Below the pieces are notes generated by a model. The model was not told the DNA's origin. It saw only the letters and a list, made by a program, of their open reading frames with translations, and did not search any database. From assembly GCA_030607345.1 (NCBI GenBank), contig JAUWKC010000125.1:1-5669 (forward strand): a stretch of 5,669 nucleotides of DNA. Reading direction: 5' to 3'. Origin of the DNA: Planctomycetota bacterium (GTDB taxonomy: Bacteria > Planctomycetota > Phycisphaerae > Sedimentisphaerales > SG8-4). A program made the translations under genes and the position numbers. This document shows, one piece after another, positions 1 through 5,669 of the stretch (within the stretch, counting starts at the first letter, position 1; each line of letters opens with the position of its first letter).

Positions 1-1076
1 AATATGCCGCTGTTGGTCTGCTTGGTAACCTTGAACTGCAGGTCGAGAATGAAATCGCCGTAAGTCTCTTTTGTCCAGATGTCGCCCCTGTCTTGTTTTG
101 TGCCCTTTCGCGTGAGCACGCCTTCCTCCATAGCCCAACTGCCAGGCTTGAAAGTACAGTTCGAAAGGTCTTTGGCGACAAGGTCCTTCCAGCCGGTCGG
201 CTTCAACCCCCCTGCCACCTTGTTGAAGTAGTCAACACACTGGCGAATCTCCGGCACCGAATTTTCCCAGTTGTGCTCATATTCGATGGAGAACACACCC
301 GCAAAGCCCTGACGGTTCATCTCGCCGAGCATCGCTTTTACGTCCGCCTTGCCCGTGCCCCAGACGACGTCGTGGGCCTTGCGACTGCCGAACTCGTTCA
401 GGTCCTTGAAGTGAAAGCTGATGATGCGGCCCTGCAGTTTCTTGAGCGCTTCGAGCGGGTTGACGCCCGAACGCATCCAGTGTCCCGTATCGGCGCAGGC
501 CCCTATCAGCGAACTCCGGCCCTTGCAGACCTCCAAAACCTTGTCCGGGTTCCAGTAACGAGAAGGCTTCGGATGATTGTGAACTGCGACCTTGATTTGG
601 TATTCGTTGCAGAGCTTCTCAACCAAATCAAAGGCCTCCGGCGGCGGTTCTGCCACAATCGTCTCGATACCCATATCCTTTGCGAAATCGAAGACCTTAC
701 GGCACTCGACCTGGTCATTCGGCAGTCTCACCACCCCATAATTGACAAGCCTTACCCCGCTTTGCGCCAGCTTTTGTTTGATTTGTTCTCTTACGTCGGC
801 CGGCATCGTATGATTAAACTTTACCTTCGGTTTTTCTTTGCTCAGACTTTGGCCGGGATATGCCTCAATCCAGTTCAAACCCAGCGATGCCGTTTTGTCC
901 ACCGCCTCGAAGAACGTGAACTTCCTGAACGTATATGCCTGCGCTCCCAGCCGCCACCCGTCGTAGGCATCCGTGACCGCATGACGGTCAAGAGCTAACT
1001 CGGCCTGCGAACCCATAGAAAATACACAAACACCCAAAATAATCGCCACTGCTACCAATTCAATCCTCTTAAACAT
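1..1076 (-). CDS. Exported sugar isomerase/epimerase-like TIM barrel fused to a DUF1080 domain (3' end outside window)
   Basis: The frame starts at an ATG (1076-1074) and stays open to the window edge, giving 358 visible residues with no stop. Residues 1-25 form a Sec-type signal peptide: basic MFKR, a hydrophobic core, then a likely cut after SQA. C17 lacks a good lipobox. Residues about 40-290 read as an AP-endonuclease-2/xylose-isomerase-like TIM barrel. Candidate metal ligands or catalytic residues are E143 (IVAEPP), H166/H168 (VHNHP), D196/H199 (ADTGHW), H222 (SFHFKD) and E265 (SIEYEH). Members of this fold isomerise or epimerise keto sugars using a divalent metal. After a linker, residues from about 296 (GWKDL, CTFKPGSW, GDIWTKETYGDF, NSGI) match the opening of DUF1080, the 3-keto-disaccharide hydrolase family, whose remainder is missing here. 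The gene begins 22 bases after the neighbouring oxidoreductase stops, so co-transcription is likely. The family calls are firm; the substrate is unknown. Confidence 0.9.
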   Translation of the reverse strand, partial: MFKRIELVAVAIILGVCVFSMGSQAELALDRHAVTDAYDGWRLGAQAYTFRKFTFFEAVDKTASLGLNWIEAYPGQSLSKEKPKVKFNHTMPADVREQIKQKLAQSGVRLVNYGVVRLPNDQVECRKVFDFAKDMGIETIVAEPPPEAFDLVEKLCNEYQIKVAVHNHPKPSRYWNPDKVLEVCKGRSSLIGACADTGHWMRSGVNPLEALKKLQGRIISFHFKDLNEFGSRKAHDVVWGTGKADVKAMLGEMNRQGFAGVFSIEYEHNWENSVPEIRQCVDYFNKVAGGLKPTGWKDLVAKDLSNCTFKPGSWAMEEGVLTRKGTKQDRGDIWTKETYGDFILDLQFKVTKQTNSGI

Positions 1077-1082
1077 ATCAAG

Positions 1083-1087
1083 CTCCT
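1083..1087 (-). promoter_or_regulatory. Ribosome binding site AGGAG for the TIM-barrel/DUF1080 gene
   Basis: On the minus strand AGGAG lies six bases before the ATG at 1076, inside the 22-base gap after the upstream oxidoreductase gene. It is the strongest of the three visible Shine-Dalgarno sites and supports this ATG as the start. Confidence 0.75.
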
Positions 1088-1098
1088 GCAAACCGAAG

Positions 1099-2445
1099 TC
1101 ACAAACTCCATCCCTGCCGATACTGGCGATGGAGGTACTCATTCGCCTCAGGCACATTGGTAACCCTCATATTCTCTCCGTCCCATTCGAGTCGCTTGCC
1201 GGCTCGCAGCGCAAGATTGCCGAGCAGGATCACCTCGGTCAGGGGGCCCGAGTAGTCGAAATTGGAGCAGGCCGGTTTGCCCCCCTTACACGCGTTGACC
1301 CAATCCTTGTGGTGTCCCTCAACCCTTTCTATAGTCCTGGGCGGGCGCTGGTAAGCCTGCATCGCGGTTTCCGGTATCAGCCTCGGATTCTTGCCGTAAC
1401 AGCCGCACATGAGTTTGCCTTTGTCACCCACAAAAAGGACGCCGCCGTTCCTGCTTCCCATCCTGCGTCCCTTCTCAAGCTCCTGCGGCCTGGCTGGCAT
1501 CAGTTCGCCGTCGTACCAAGTCATCTTAACCGGAGGCATACCTTCGCGGGCGCCAAACTCGTAATAGATAATCGACGCTGTGGGCGCGGTCTCAGAATTG
1601 ACCTTTGTGCTGACCGCCTCCACGCTCTTCGGATAGCCCAGCTTTAGCGCCAAAACCGGAACATCTATTATATGGCAGGCCATGTCACCCAAGGCGCCGG
1701 TTCCGAAATCCCACCACCCCCGCCACTTGAACGGCAGATAAGCCGAGTTATACGGCCGTCGCGGTGCAGGCCCAAGCCACAGGTCCCAATCCAGTGTCGC
1801 AGGCACCGGCTCTGTCTCCTCCGGTCGGTCCATCCCCTGAGGCCAGATAGGCCGGTTGGTCCAGGCATGAACTTCTTGCACCTGACCAATAGCTCCATCC
1901 CATATCCATTCACATATCAGCCGAATCCCCTCACCTGAGCGACCCTGATTACCCATCTGCGTGGCTACTTTGTGTTCGCGCGCTGCCTTAGTTAGCATGC
2001 GGGCCTCATAAATCGTGTGTGTGAGCGGTTTTTCGGTGTAAACATGCTTGCCCATCTTGATAGCCATTATAGATGCCACCGCATGCACGTGGTCCGGCGT
2101 AGCGACCACCACGGCGTCGATATTCTTCTGCTCCTTCTCTAACATCCGGCGAAAATCTTTGTATCTCTTTGCTTGTGGATATTTTTCAAATGTCTTGCCC
2201 GCCTGTTTTTCATCCACATCGCACAGTGCGACAATGTTTTCACTGCTGACCGCACCAATGTCACCTGCTCCTTTACCGCCAACGCCAATGCCCGCGATAT
2301 TGAGCTTCTCACTCGGCGGAGTGTGACCGGGGCCTCCCAGCACATGGCGAGGCACTATCGTAACAGTCGCCAAAGTTGCCGCTGTCGTGCCAAGGAAACG
2401 CCGCCGAGTAACGCGTGTACTTCGTTCTGTCTTATTCTTTTTCAA
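1099..2445 (-). CDS. Tat-exported Gfo/Idh/MocA family oxidoreductase, EKP type
   Basis: This 448-residue protein is full length for the family. It starts at TTG (2445-2443), the first usable codon after an in-frame stop 36 bases upstream. Residues 13-19 (TRRRFLG) form a twin-arginine motif before a weakly hydrophobic stretch ending in IVPRHVLGG. The N-terminal Rossmann domain shows the dinucleotide loop AGIGVGG (51-57), acidic D76 in ALCDVD, which suggests NAD preference, and the catalytic-lysine motif EKP (138-140). The C-terminal domain has [12 protein letters not shown] with D254 and H258, the conserved substrate-site pair. The enzyme should oxidise or reduce a sugar or polyol hydroxyl with bound NAD(P), probably outside the cytoplasm, as known for Tat-exported glucose-fructose oxidoreductase. 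It is a tandem paralogue of the gene 33 bases upstream. Relative to that copy it is nine residues shorter near 278-289, and it reads DVPVLA where the other reads DPVFWA. The substrate cannot be read from sequence. Confidence 0.94.
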   Translation of the reverse strand: MKKNKTERSTRVTRRRFLGTTAATLATVTIVPRHVLGGPGHTPPSEKLNIAGIGVGGKGAGDIGAVSSENIVALCDVDEKQAGKTFEKYPQAKRYKDFRRMLEKEQKNIDAVVVATPDHVHAVASIMAIKMGKHVYTEKPLTHTIYEARMLTKAAREHKVATQMGNQGRSGEGIRLICEWIWDGAIGQVQEVHAWTNRPIWPQGMDRPEETEPVPATLDWDLWLGPAPRRPYNSAYLPFKWRGWWDFGTGALGDMACHIIDVPVLALKLGYPKSVEAVSTKVNSETAPTASIIYYEFGAREGMPPVKMTWYDGELMPARPQELEKGRRMGSRNGGVLFVGDKGKLMCGCYGKNPRLIPETAMQAYQRPPRTIERVEGHHKDWVNACKGGKPACSNFDYSGPLTEVILLGNLALRAGKRLEWDGENMRVTNVPEANEYLHRQYRQGWSL

Positions 2446-2454
2446 TTTCTTAAA

Positions 2455-2459
2455 CCTCT
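2455..2459 (-). promoter_or_regulatory. Ribosome binding site AGAGG supporting a TTG start
   Basis: AGAGG on the minus strand lies nine bases before the TTG at 2445. No ATG or GTG occurs between the in-frame stop at 2479-2481 and this TTG, so the site decides the start. The rare start codon and long spacing suggest weaker initiation than for the flanking genes, unless translation is coupled to the upstream gene. Confidence 0.6.
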
Positions 2460-2478
2460 GCCAAAGAGAAATTGGCCA

Positions 2479-3849
2479 TTATAAAGTCCAGCCCTCGCGA
2501 TATTCTCGCCGCACGTATTCATTGGCCTCGGGTACGTTCGTGCATTCCATCTTTTTGCCGTCCCATTGCAGTTTCTTGCCGGCATGAATAGCAAGATTGC
2601 CCATCACAACCGTTTCGGTCAAAGGACCGGAATAGTCAAAATTGGAACTGGCCGGTTCCCCGCCCTTGCAGGCCCTGGCCCAGTCTTTTTCATGCCCACC
2701 GACACCATCGGTTATCCTGGGGAGAGTTTTTGCCGGCCTCTTGTATGCCTTCATCTTCGTCTCAGGTATCAGCCGCGGATGTTCACCGTATGACCCGCAC
2801 ATCAGCTTGCCTTTATCACCGACGAAAATCGCACCGTTATCGCCGATAGAACGACCGTCCTCTAATTCCTCCGGTCGAGGAGGCAGCAATCCGCCGTCGT
2901 ACCACGTCAGCTTAACCGGCGGCATATCTCCGCGAGCAGGAAATTCGTAGCGCACAATAGAAGCCCTCGGATAAGTCTCCTTATTCTCGGCTCTCTTCCA
3001 CATCTCACGAACATCGTACGAATGGCTGGCTTCTACGCTGGTCGGATAGCGCAGTTTAAGCGCCCAGAAGACCGGGTCAATTATGTGACAGGCCATATCG
3101 CCAAGCGCTCCGGTTCCGAAATCCAACCAGGCACGCCAATTAAACGGCAAATACGAGGGATGATAAGGCCGCTCGGGCGCTGGTCCGAGCCACAGGTCCC
3201 AATCCAGAGTCTCCGGCACGGGCGGCGTGTCCTTGGGGCGGTCGATACCCTGAGGCCAGACCGGCCTGTCGGTCCAGGCATGCACTTCACGCACATGGCC
3301 GATTGCTCCGGCCCAAATCCATTCACATATCAAACGAATCCCCTCGCCCGAATGGCCCTGGTTGCCCATTTGAGTAGCGACCTTGTGCTCGCGTGCCGCC
3401 TCGGTGAGCATACGGGCTTCATAGACCGAGTACGTCAGGGGCTTCTGGCAATATACGTGCTTGCCCATCTTGATTGCCGTCATGGAGATGACCGCATGTG
3501 TGTGGTCCGGCGTGGCCACAACCACCGCGTCGATGTCTTTCTGTTTTTCCAGCATCTTGCGGAAATCACGGTACTTCCTGGCCTTAGGGTATTTATCGAA
3601 CGCCTCTGCGGCATACTTGTCATCTACATCACACAGAGCCACTATGTTTTCACTGCTGAGATTTTGGACGTTGCTTTTGCCCATCCCGCCTACTCCGATA
3701 CCGGCTATGTTAAGCTTTTCACTCGGCGCAGTGTAACCGGGGCCTCCCAGCACGTGACGCGGCACTATGGTGAACGCAGCGGCCGCCCCGGCGGTAGACA
3801 GCAGGAAATCCCGGCGACTTACTTCTTTTTGCTTTTTGTCGATACTCAC
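2479..3849 (-). CDS. Tat-exported Gfo/Idh/MocA family oxidoreductase, QKP variant
   Basis: This 456-residue protein starts at GTG (3849-3847), with GAAGGG upstream and an in-frame TGA 15 bases before it, so no earlier ATG, GTG or TTG start is possible. Residues 11-16 (SRRDFL) match the twin-arginine consensus closely and precede an Ala-rich segment and IVPRHVLGG. The Rossmann domain carries AGIGVGG (49-55), acidic D74 in ALCDVD, and QKP (135-137) where most relatives have EKP. The lysine thought to be catalytic is kept. D251 and H255 in [12 protein letters not shown] are the conserved C-terminal pair. The protein probably oxidises a sugar hydroxyl with tightly bound NAD(P) after folded export. 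It aligns along its whole length with the next gene, with identical blocks such as [25 protein letters not shown] and [11 protein letters not shown], so the two arose by duplication. It has nine extra residues around 275-295 (the region holding REMWKRAENK). It is probably the first gene of the three-gene operon. Confidence 0.94.
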   Translation of the reverse strand: MSIDKKQKEVSRRDFLLSTAGAAAAFTIVPRHVLGGPGYTAPSEKLNIAGIGVGGMGKSNVQNLSSENIVALCDVDDKYAAEAFDKYPKARKYRDFRKMLEKQKDIDAVVVATPDHTHAVISMTAIKMGKHVYCQKPLTYSVYEARMLTEAAREHKVATQMGNQGHSGEGIRLICEWIWAGAIGHVREVHAWTDRPVWPQGIDRPKDTPPVPETLDWDLWLGPAPERPYHPSYLPFNWRAWLDFGTGALGDMACHIIDPVFWALKLRYPTSVEASHSYDVREMWKRAENKETYPRASIVRYEFPARGDMPPVKLTWYDGGLLPPRPEELEDGRSIGDNGAIFVGDKGKLMCGSYGEHPRLIPETKMKAYKRPAKTLPRITDGVGGHEKDWARACKGGEPASSNFDYSGPLTETVVMGNLAIHAGKKLQWDGKKMECTNVPEANEYVRREYREGWTL

Positions 3850-3857
3850 AATAATTG

Positions 3858-3863
3858 CCCTTC
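3858..3863 (-). promoter_or_regulatory. Ribosome binding site GAAGGG supporting a GTG start
   Basis: GAAGGG on the minus strand lies eight bases before the GTG at 3849. Because a TGA closes the frame just upstream, this purine-rich site together with the GTG fixes the start of the QKP oxidoreductase. Confidence 0.65.
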
Positions 3864-3902
3864 AAGACTGTATAATTCAGACTTATTCACCCTTCTTATA
3901 AG

Positions 3903-3964
3903 TATCACAAATTAAACACTATCACAGCCATATTTGCAACAAAAACGCACCCGCTGTTTGCAAC
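3903..3964 (-). repeat. Two pairs of short direct repeats around the possible promoter
   Basis: On the plus strand TTTGCAAC occurs at 3933-3940 and 3957-3964, 24 bases apart, and each copy contains the palindrome TTGCAA. TATCACA occurs at 3903-3909 and 3920-3926, 17 bases apart, flanking the possible -10 box. One TTGCAA copy overlaps the possible -35 box. Repeats of this kind can be binding sites for a transcription regulator, but they are short and the role is unproven. Confidence 0.4.
3911..3939 (-). promoter_or_regulatory. Possible sigma-70-type promoter for the three-gene operon
   Basis: In the 129-base gap the minus strand reads TTGCAA (3939-3934), a 17-base spacer, then TTTAAT (3916-3911). 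These match the TTGACA and TATAAT consensus at four and five of six bases with optimal spacing. The -10 box lies about 60 bases before the GTG start, leaving a short leader that includes the ribosome binding site. Such matches arise by chance in AT-rich DNA and planctomycete promoters are poorly defined, so this is a tentative call. Transcription could also read through from the HEAT/DUF1080 gene. Confidence 0.35.
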
Positions 3965-3978
3965 CTCTCGTATCGATT

Positions 3979-5669
3979 TTATTTTTGCTTGTCTCCGAGC
4001 GGCACAATCCGGATGTTCCGATAGGCAACCGGGCCGTGGTCACCCTGCAGCATCAGCGGGCCGGTGGTTTTTTCATCCTTATAATGGCTCGCCCGCGTTG
4101 GTCCTGTCACCTCCACGTTTTCATGCACGACAACGCCGTTGTGAATTACCTTGTCGAATCGAGCATTGGCAATTTTAGCGCCGCTCTGGTCGAAACGCGG
4201 AGCACGAAAGACAATATCGTAACTCTGCCATTGTCCGGGCGGCAGCGAGGCGTTGACCCGCGGCGGGTGACCTTCATAACCTTTCGGTTTTCTGTTATCG
4301 TCCCACCGCTGGTAAATGCCGCCGCAGTCGGAGTGCTGCAACTCTTTGACGCCCCAGCTATCCAGAATCTGAATCTCGTATCGGCCCATAAAGTACACGC
4401 CGGAGTTGGAACCGCGAGGCACCATAAACTCAATATGCACCTTGACGTCGCCGAACCCCGCCTTACTCAACAGGTCAACTGTTCTGCCGTCCGGCCCGTT
4501 GACCATAACACCTGTGCCCGCTGAAGAGGCCAGACGTTTCTCATTCGCAGGGTCCAAATAAGCCTGACCGGCGACTTGCCAGGCGCCCGAGTCGCGCCAC
4601 GTGGAAAAATCGTCGCCTATCAGAGTAATCGCAGAACCCTCTGCGCCGTCCGCCGACACTTTCAAGCCTTCGAGCCTGTTGCCGTTCAAATCCGTGAAAC
4701 GCGCGCAGGCCGACCAGTTCCCGCCGCTCTGCGTAATCTTGAGCATCAAAATGTTCCAGCCCTGCCCAATCGCCACTTTAACACTGTCCTCATCGCGCAC
4801 GATGGTCCGCAGAACATTATTTTGATGAACCATCCGGCCGTTCAACCACACCTTGATGCCGTCATTGCTGCCCACGAGAAGTTTCACGTCCTGCGTCTTG
4901 TCGGACCATATATTCGTACGAAGATAGGCGACCCTATCGTCACCGCCCCAGATTTTCTGCAGGTCAATGAGCCAGGGTCTGTCGCTGTCGGCGCCGGTCG
5001 AGACATATTGCCACCGGGCGGTTTCACCGCTGCCCCGCTCAGGCGCAAAAACCACGTCAAACAGCTTCTGTGTAGCCGTATTCTCTTTCGTATAAGGCCC
5101 GGAAACCTGCCACCGGCCGATATAGTCTTCAAACTGCTCAATCTGCTTTATCAATTCCTCGGCCCGCCCGCGAACAGCGTCGTTTGCGGACGTACCCGCC
5201 ACCTTCTTCAGCAGCACCCTGCTCTGGCGAGGGTAAGCTCCCGTCGTGCCTCTGGCAATCTGGAGCACCGCTGCTTCTGCTTCCTGCCGCAAGGCATCGA
5301 CATCAAGGTATGCAGCCGCCAGTTGCAGGGCCTCGATTGTCCTGAGTTTGCTCAGACCGGACAGAACCATTTTCTTCTCGTTGGTGTTGGGCGCCAGCTC
5401 CATCGCCTGCTGATATAGTCTTATCCTCTCGGCCGTGGGTCGTTCGGTGTCCAACCCCAACAGACGCACAAATCCCCGCAGGGCCAACACCCGGTGCAGC
5501 TCGTTGTCCGCGGTGCGGGCAACCTTCAGCAACGACTCCATCGGCGCCGCATCAGGCCAGTACGAAAACGCTCGCAGAGCCGCCGTTCTCGTCTCGGCGT
5601 TGTCATCCTCCAGGGCGGCCTTCAGAGCGTCGCCTGCCCGAGCACCGCCAATCCTACCGAGCACCTGCA
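3979..5669 (-). CDS. HEAT-repeat / beta-sandwich / DUF1080 multidomain protein (5' end outside window)
   Basis: The frame is open at the right edge, so the N-terminus and any signal peptide are missing. A GTG at 5664 begins a 561-residue stretch but lies inside a HEAT helix and is probably not the true start; residues below are numbered from it. Residues 1 to about 180 are alpha-helical HEAT-type repeats (ETRTAALRAF, LHRVLALRGFVRLLG, RQEAEAAVLQIA), usually a protein-interaction scaffold. Residues about 183-346 look like a beta-sandwich, galactose-binding- or PA14-like domain (GRWQVSGPY, LLVGSNDGIKVWLNGR, GWNILMLKI). Residues about 350-557 are DUF1080, the 3-keto-disaccharide hydrolase family also labelled family 16 glycoside hydrolase in some databases. 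Typical blocks are NSGVYFMGRYEIQILDS, GGIY, the GQWQSYDIVFRAPRF stretch, GPLMLQGDHGPVAYRNIRI. It probably cleaves or binds a modified sugar outside the cytoplasm. It precedes the oxidoreductases by 129 bases on the same strand. The DUF1080 call is firm; the middle domain and activity are inferred. Confidence 0.92.
   Translation of the reverse strand, partial: QVLGRIGGARAGDALKAALEDDNAETRTAALRAFSYWPDAAPMESLLKVARTADNELHRVLALRGFVRLLGLDTERPTAERIRLYQQAMELAPNTNEKKMVLSGLSKLRTIEALQLAAAYLDVDALRQEAEAAVLQIARGTTGAYPRQSRVLLKKVAGTSANDAVRGRAEELIKQIEQFEDYIGRWQVSGPYTKENTATQKLFDVVFAPERGSGETARWQYVSTGADSDRPWLIDLQKIWGGDDRVAYLRTNIWSDKTQDVKLLVGSNDGIKVWLNGRMVHQNNVLRTIVRDEDSVKVAIGQGWNILMLKITQSGGNWSACARFTDLNGNRLEGLKVSADGAEGSAITLIGDDFSTWRDSGAWQVAGQAYLDPANEKRLASSAGTGVMVNGPDGRTVDLLSKAGFGDVKVHIEFMVPRGSNSGVYFMGRYEIQILDSWGVKELQHSDCGGIYQRWDDNRKPKGYEGHPPRVNASLPPGQWQSYDIVFRAPRFDQSGAKIANARFDKVIHNGVVVHENVEVTGPTRASHYKDEKTTGPLMLQGDHGPVAYRNIRIVPLGDKQK

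Noticed and set aside
93..998. Long plus-strand open frame of 301 codons opposite the TIM-barrel gene
   Set aside because: It is antisense to a gene with clear domain motifs and a signal peptide. Its own translation shows no recognisable domain and it has no convincing ribosome binding site.
1026..1028. Lipoprotein signal at C17 of the TIM-barrel protein
   Set aside because: The residues before the cysteine are L-G-V, and the position just before it should be G, A or S. A normal Sec signal peptidase cut after SQA fits better.
2460..2476. Small inverted repeat GCCAA / TTGGC with a 7-base loop between the two oxidoreductase genes
   Set aside because: The perfect stem is only five base pairs and no T-run follows it on the minus strand, so it is not a credible terminator. 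It ends just before the ribosome binding site and does not mask it.
3022..3915. Plus-strand open frame of 297 codons opposite the QKP oxidoreductase
   Set aside because: It mirrors the codon pattern of the minus-strand gene, and a similar shorter shadow appears opposite the paralogue at the matching place, which is expected from shared sequence rather than a second gene.
3933..3964. Possible terminator after the HEAT/DUF1080 gene formed by the two TTGCAA copies
   Set aside because: The stem would be AT-rich, six to eight pairs with a bulge and a loop of 13 or more bases, and its T-run lies inside the loop side rather than after the stem. A direct-repeat reading is simpler.
4576..5418. Plus-strand open frame of 280 codons opposite the HEAT/DUF1080 gene
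   Set aside because: There are no recognisable motifs, and it is fully covered by a well-supported gene on the other strand.
5662..5664. GTG at 5664 as the true start of the HEAT/DUF1080 protein
   Set aside because: The frame is open upstream to the window edge, and the codon falls within a HEAT-like helix with no room to see a ribosome binding site, so it is most likely an internal valine.

Overview
All four coding regions in this window lie on the minus strand, so transcription runs from position 5669 towards position 1. The window looks like a sugar-catabolism cluster from a member of the PVC group of bacteria, most likely a planctomycete (Phycisphaerae-like). This is an inference. It rests on two tandem Gfo/Idh/MocA oxidoreductases with twin-arginine leaders running into the block [11 protein letters not shown], and on two DUF1080 proteins fused to other domains, one of them to HEAT repeats. 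Lentisphaerota or Verrucomicrobiota cannot be excluded from the sequence alone.

Layout in transcription order. (1) 5669-3979: the 3' part of a large protein with HEAT repeats, then a probable beta-sandwich (carbohydrate-binding-like) domain, then a C-terminal DUF1080 (3-keto-disaccharide hydrolase family) domain. Its 5' end lies outside the window. (2) 3978-3850: a 129-base AT-rich spacer, the only sizeable non-coding stretch, with a plausible promoter and two pairs of short direct repeats. (3) 3849-2479: a Tat-exported Gfo/Idh/MocA oxidoreductase with a GTG start and the variant catalytic motif QKP. (4) 2445-1099: a tandem paralogue with a TTG start and the classical EKP motif, 33 bases downstream. 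(5) 1076-1: a Sec-exported protein with a xylose-isomerase-like TIM barrel followed by the beginning of a second DUF1080 domain, 22 bases downstream and cut by the window edge.

The last three genes have tight spacing and their own ribosome binding sites, and look like one operon. The first gene may be part of it or may only precede it. A coherent model is an exported 3-keto-glycoside route. The oxidoreductases would oxidise a sugar hydroxyl (C3 in the characterised cases), the DUF1080 domains would break the glycosidic bond of the 3-keto sugar, and the isomerase-like barrel would act on the keto sugar released. Family membership is well supported. Substrate, reaction order and regulation are inferred. 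No RNA genes, CRISPR arrays, mobile elements or clear terminators were seen.
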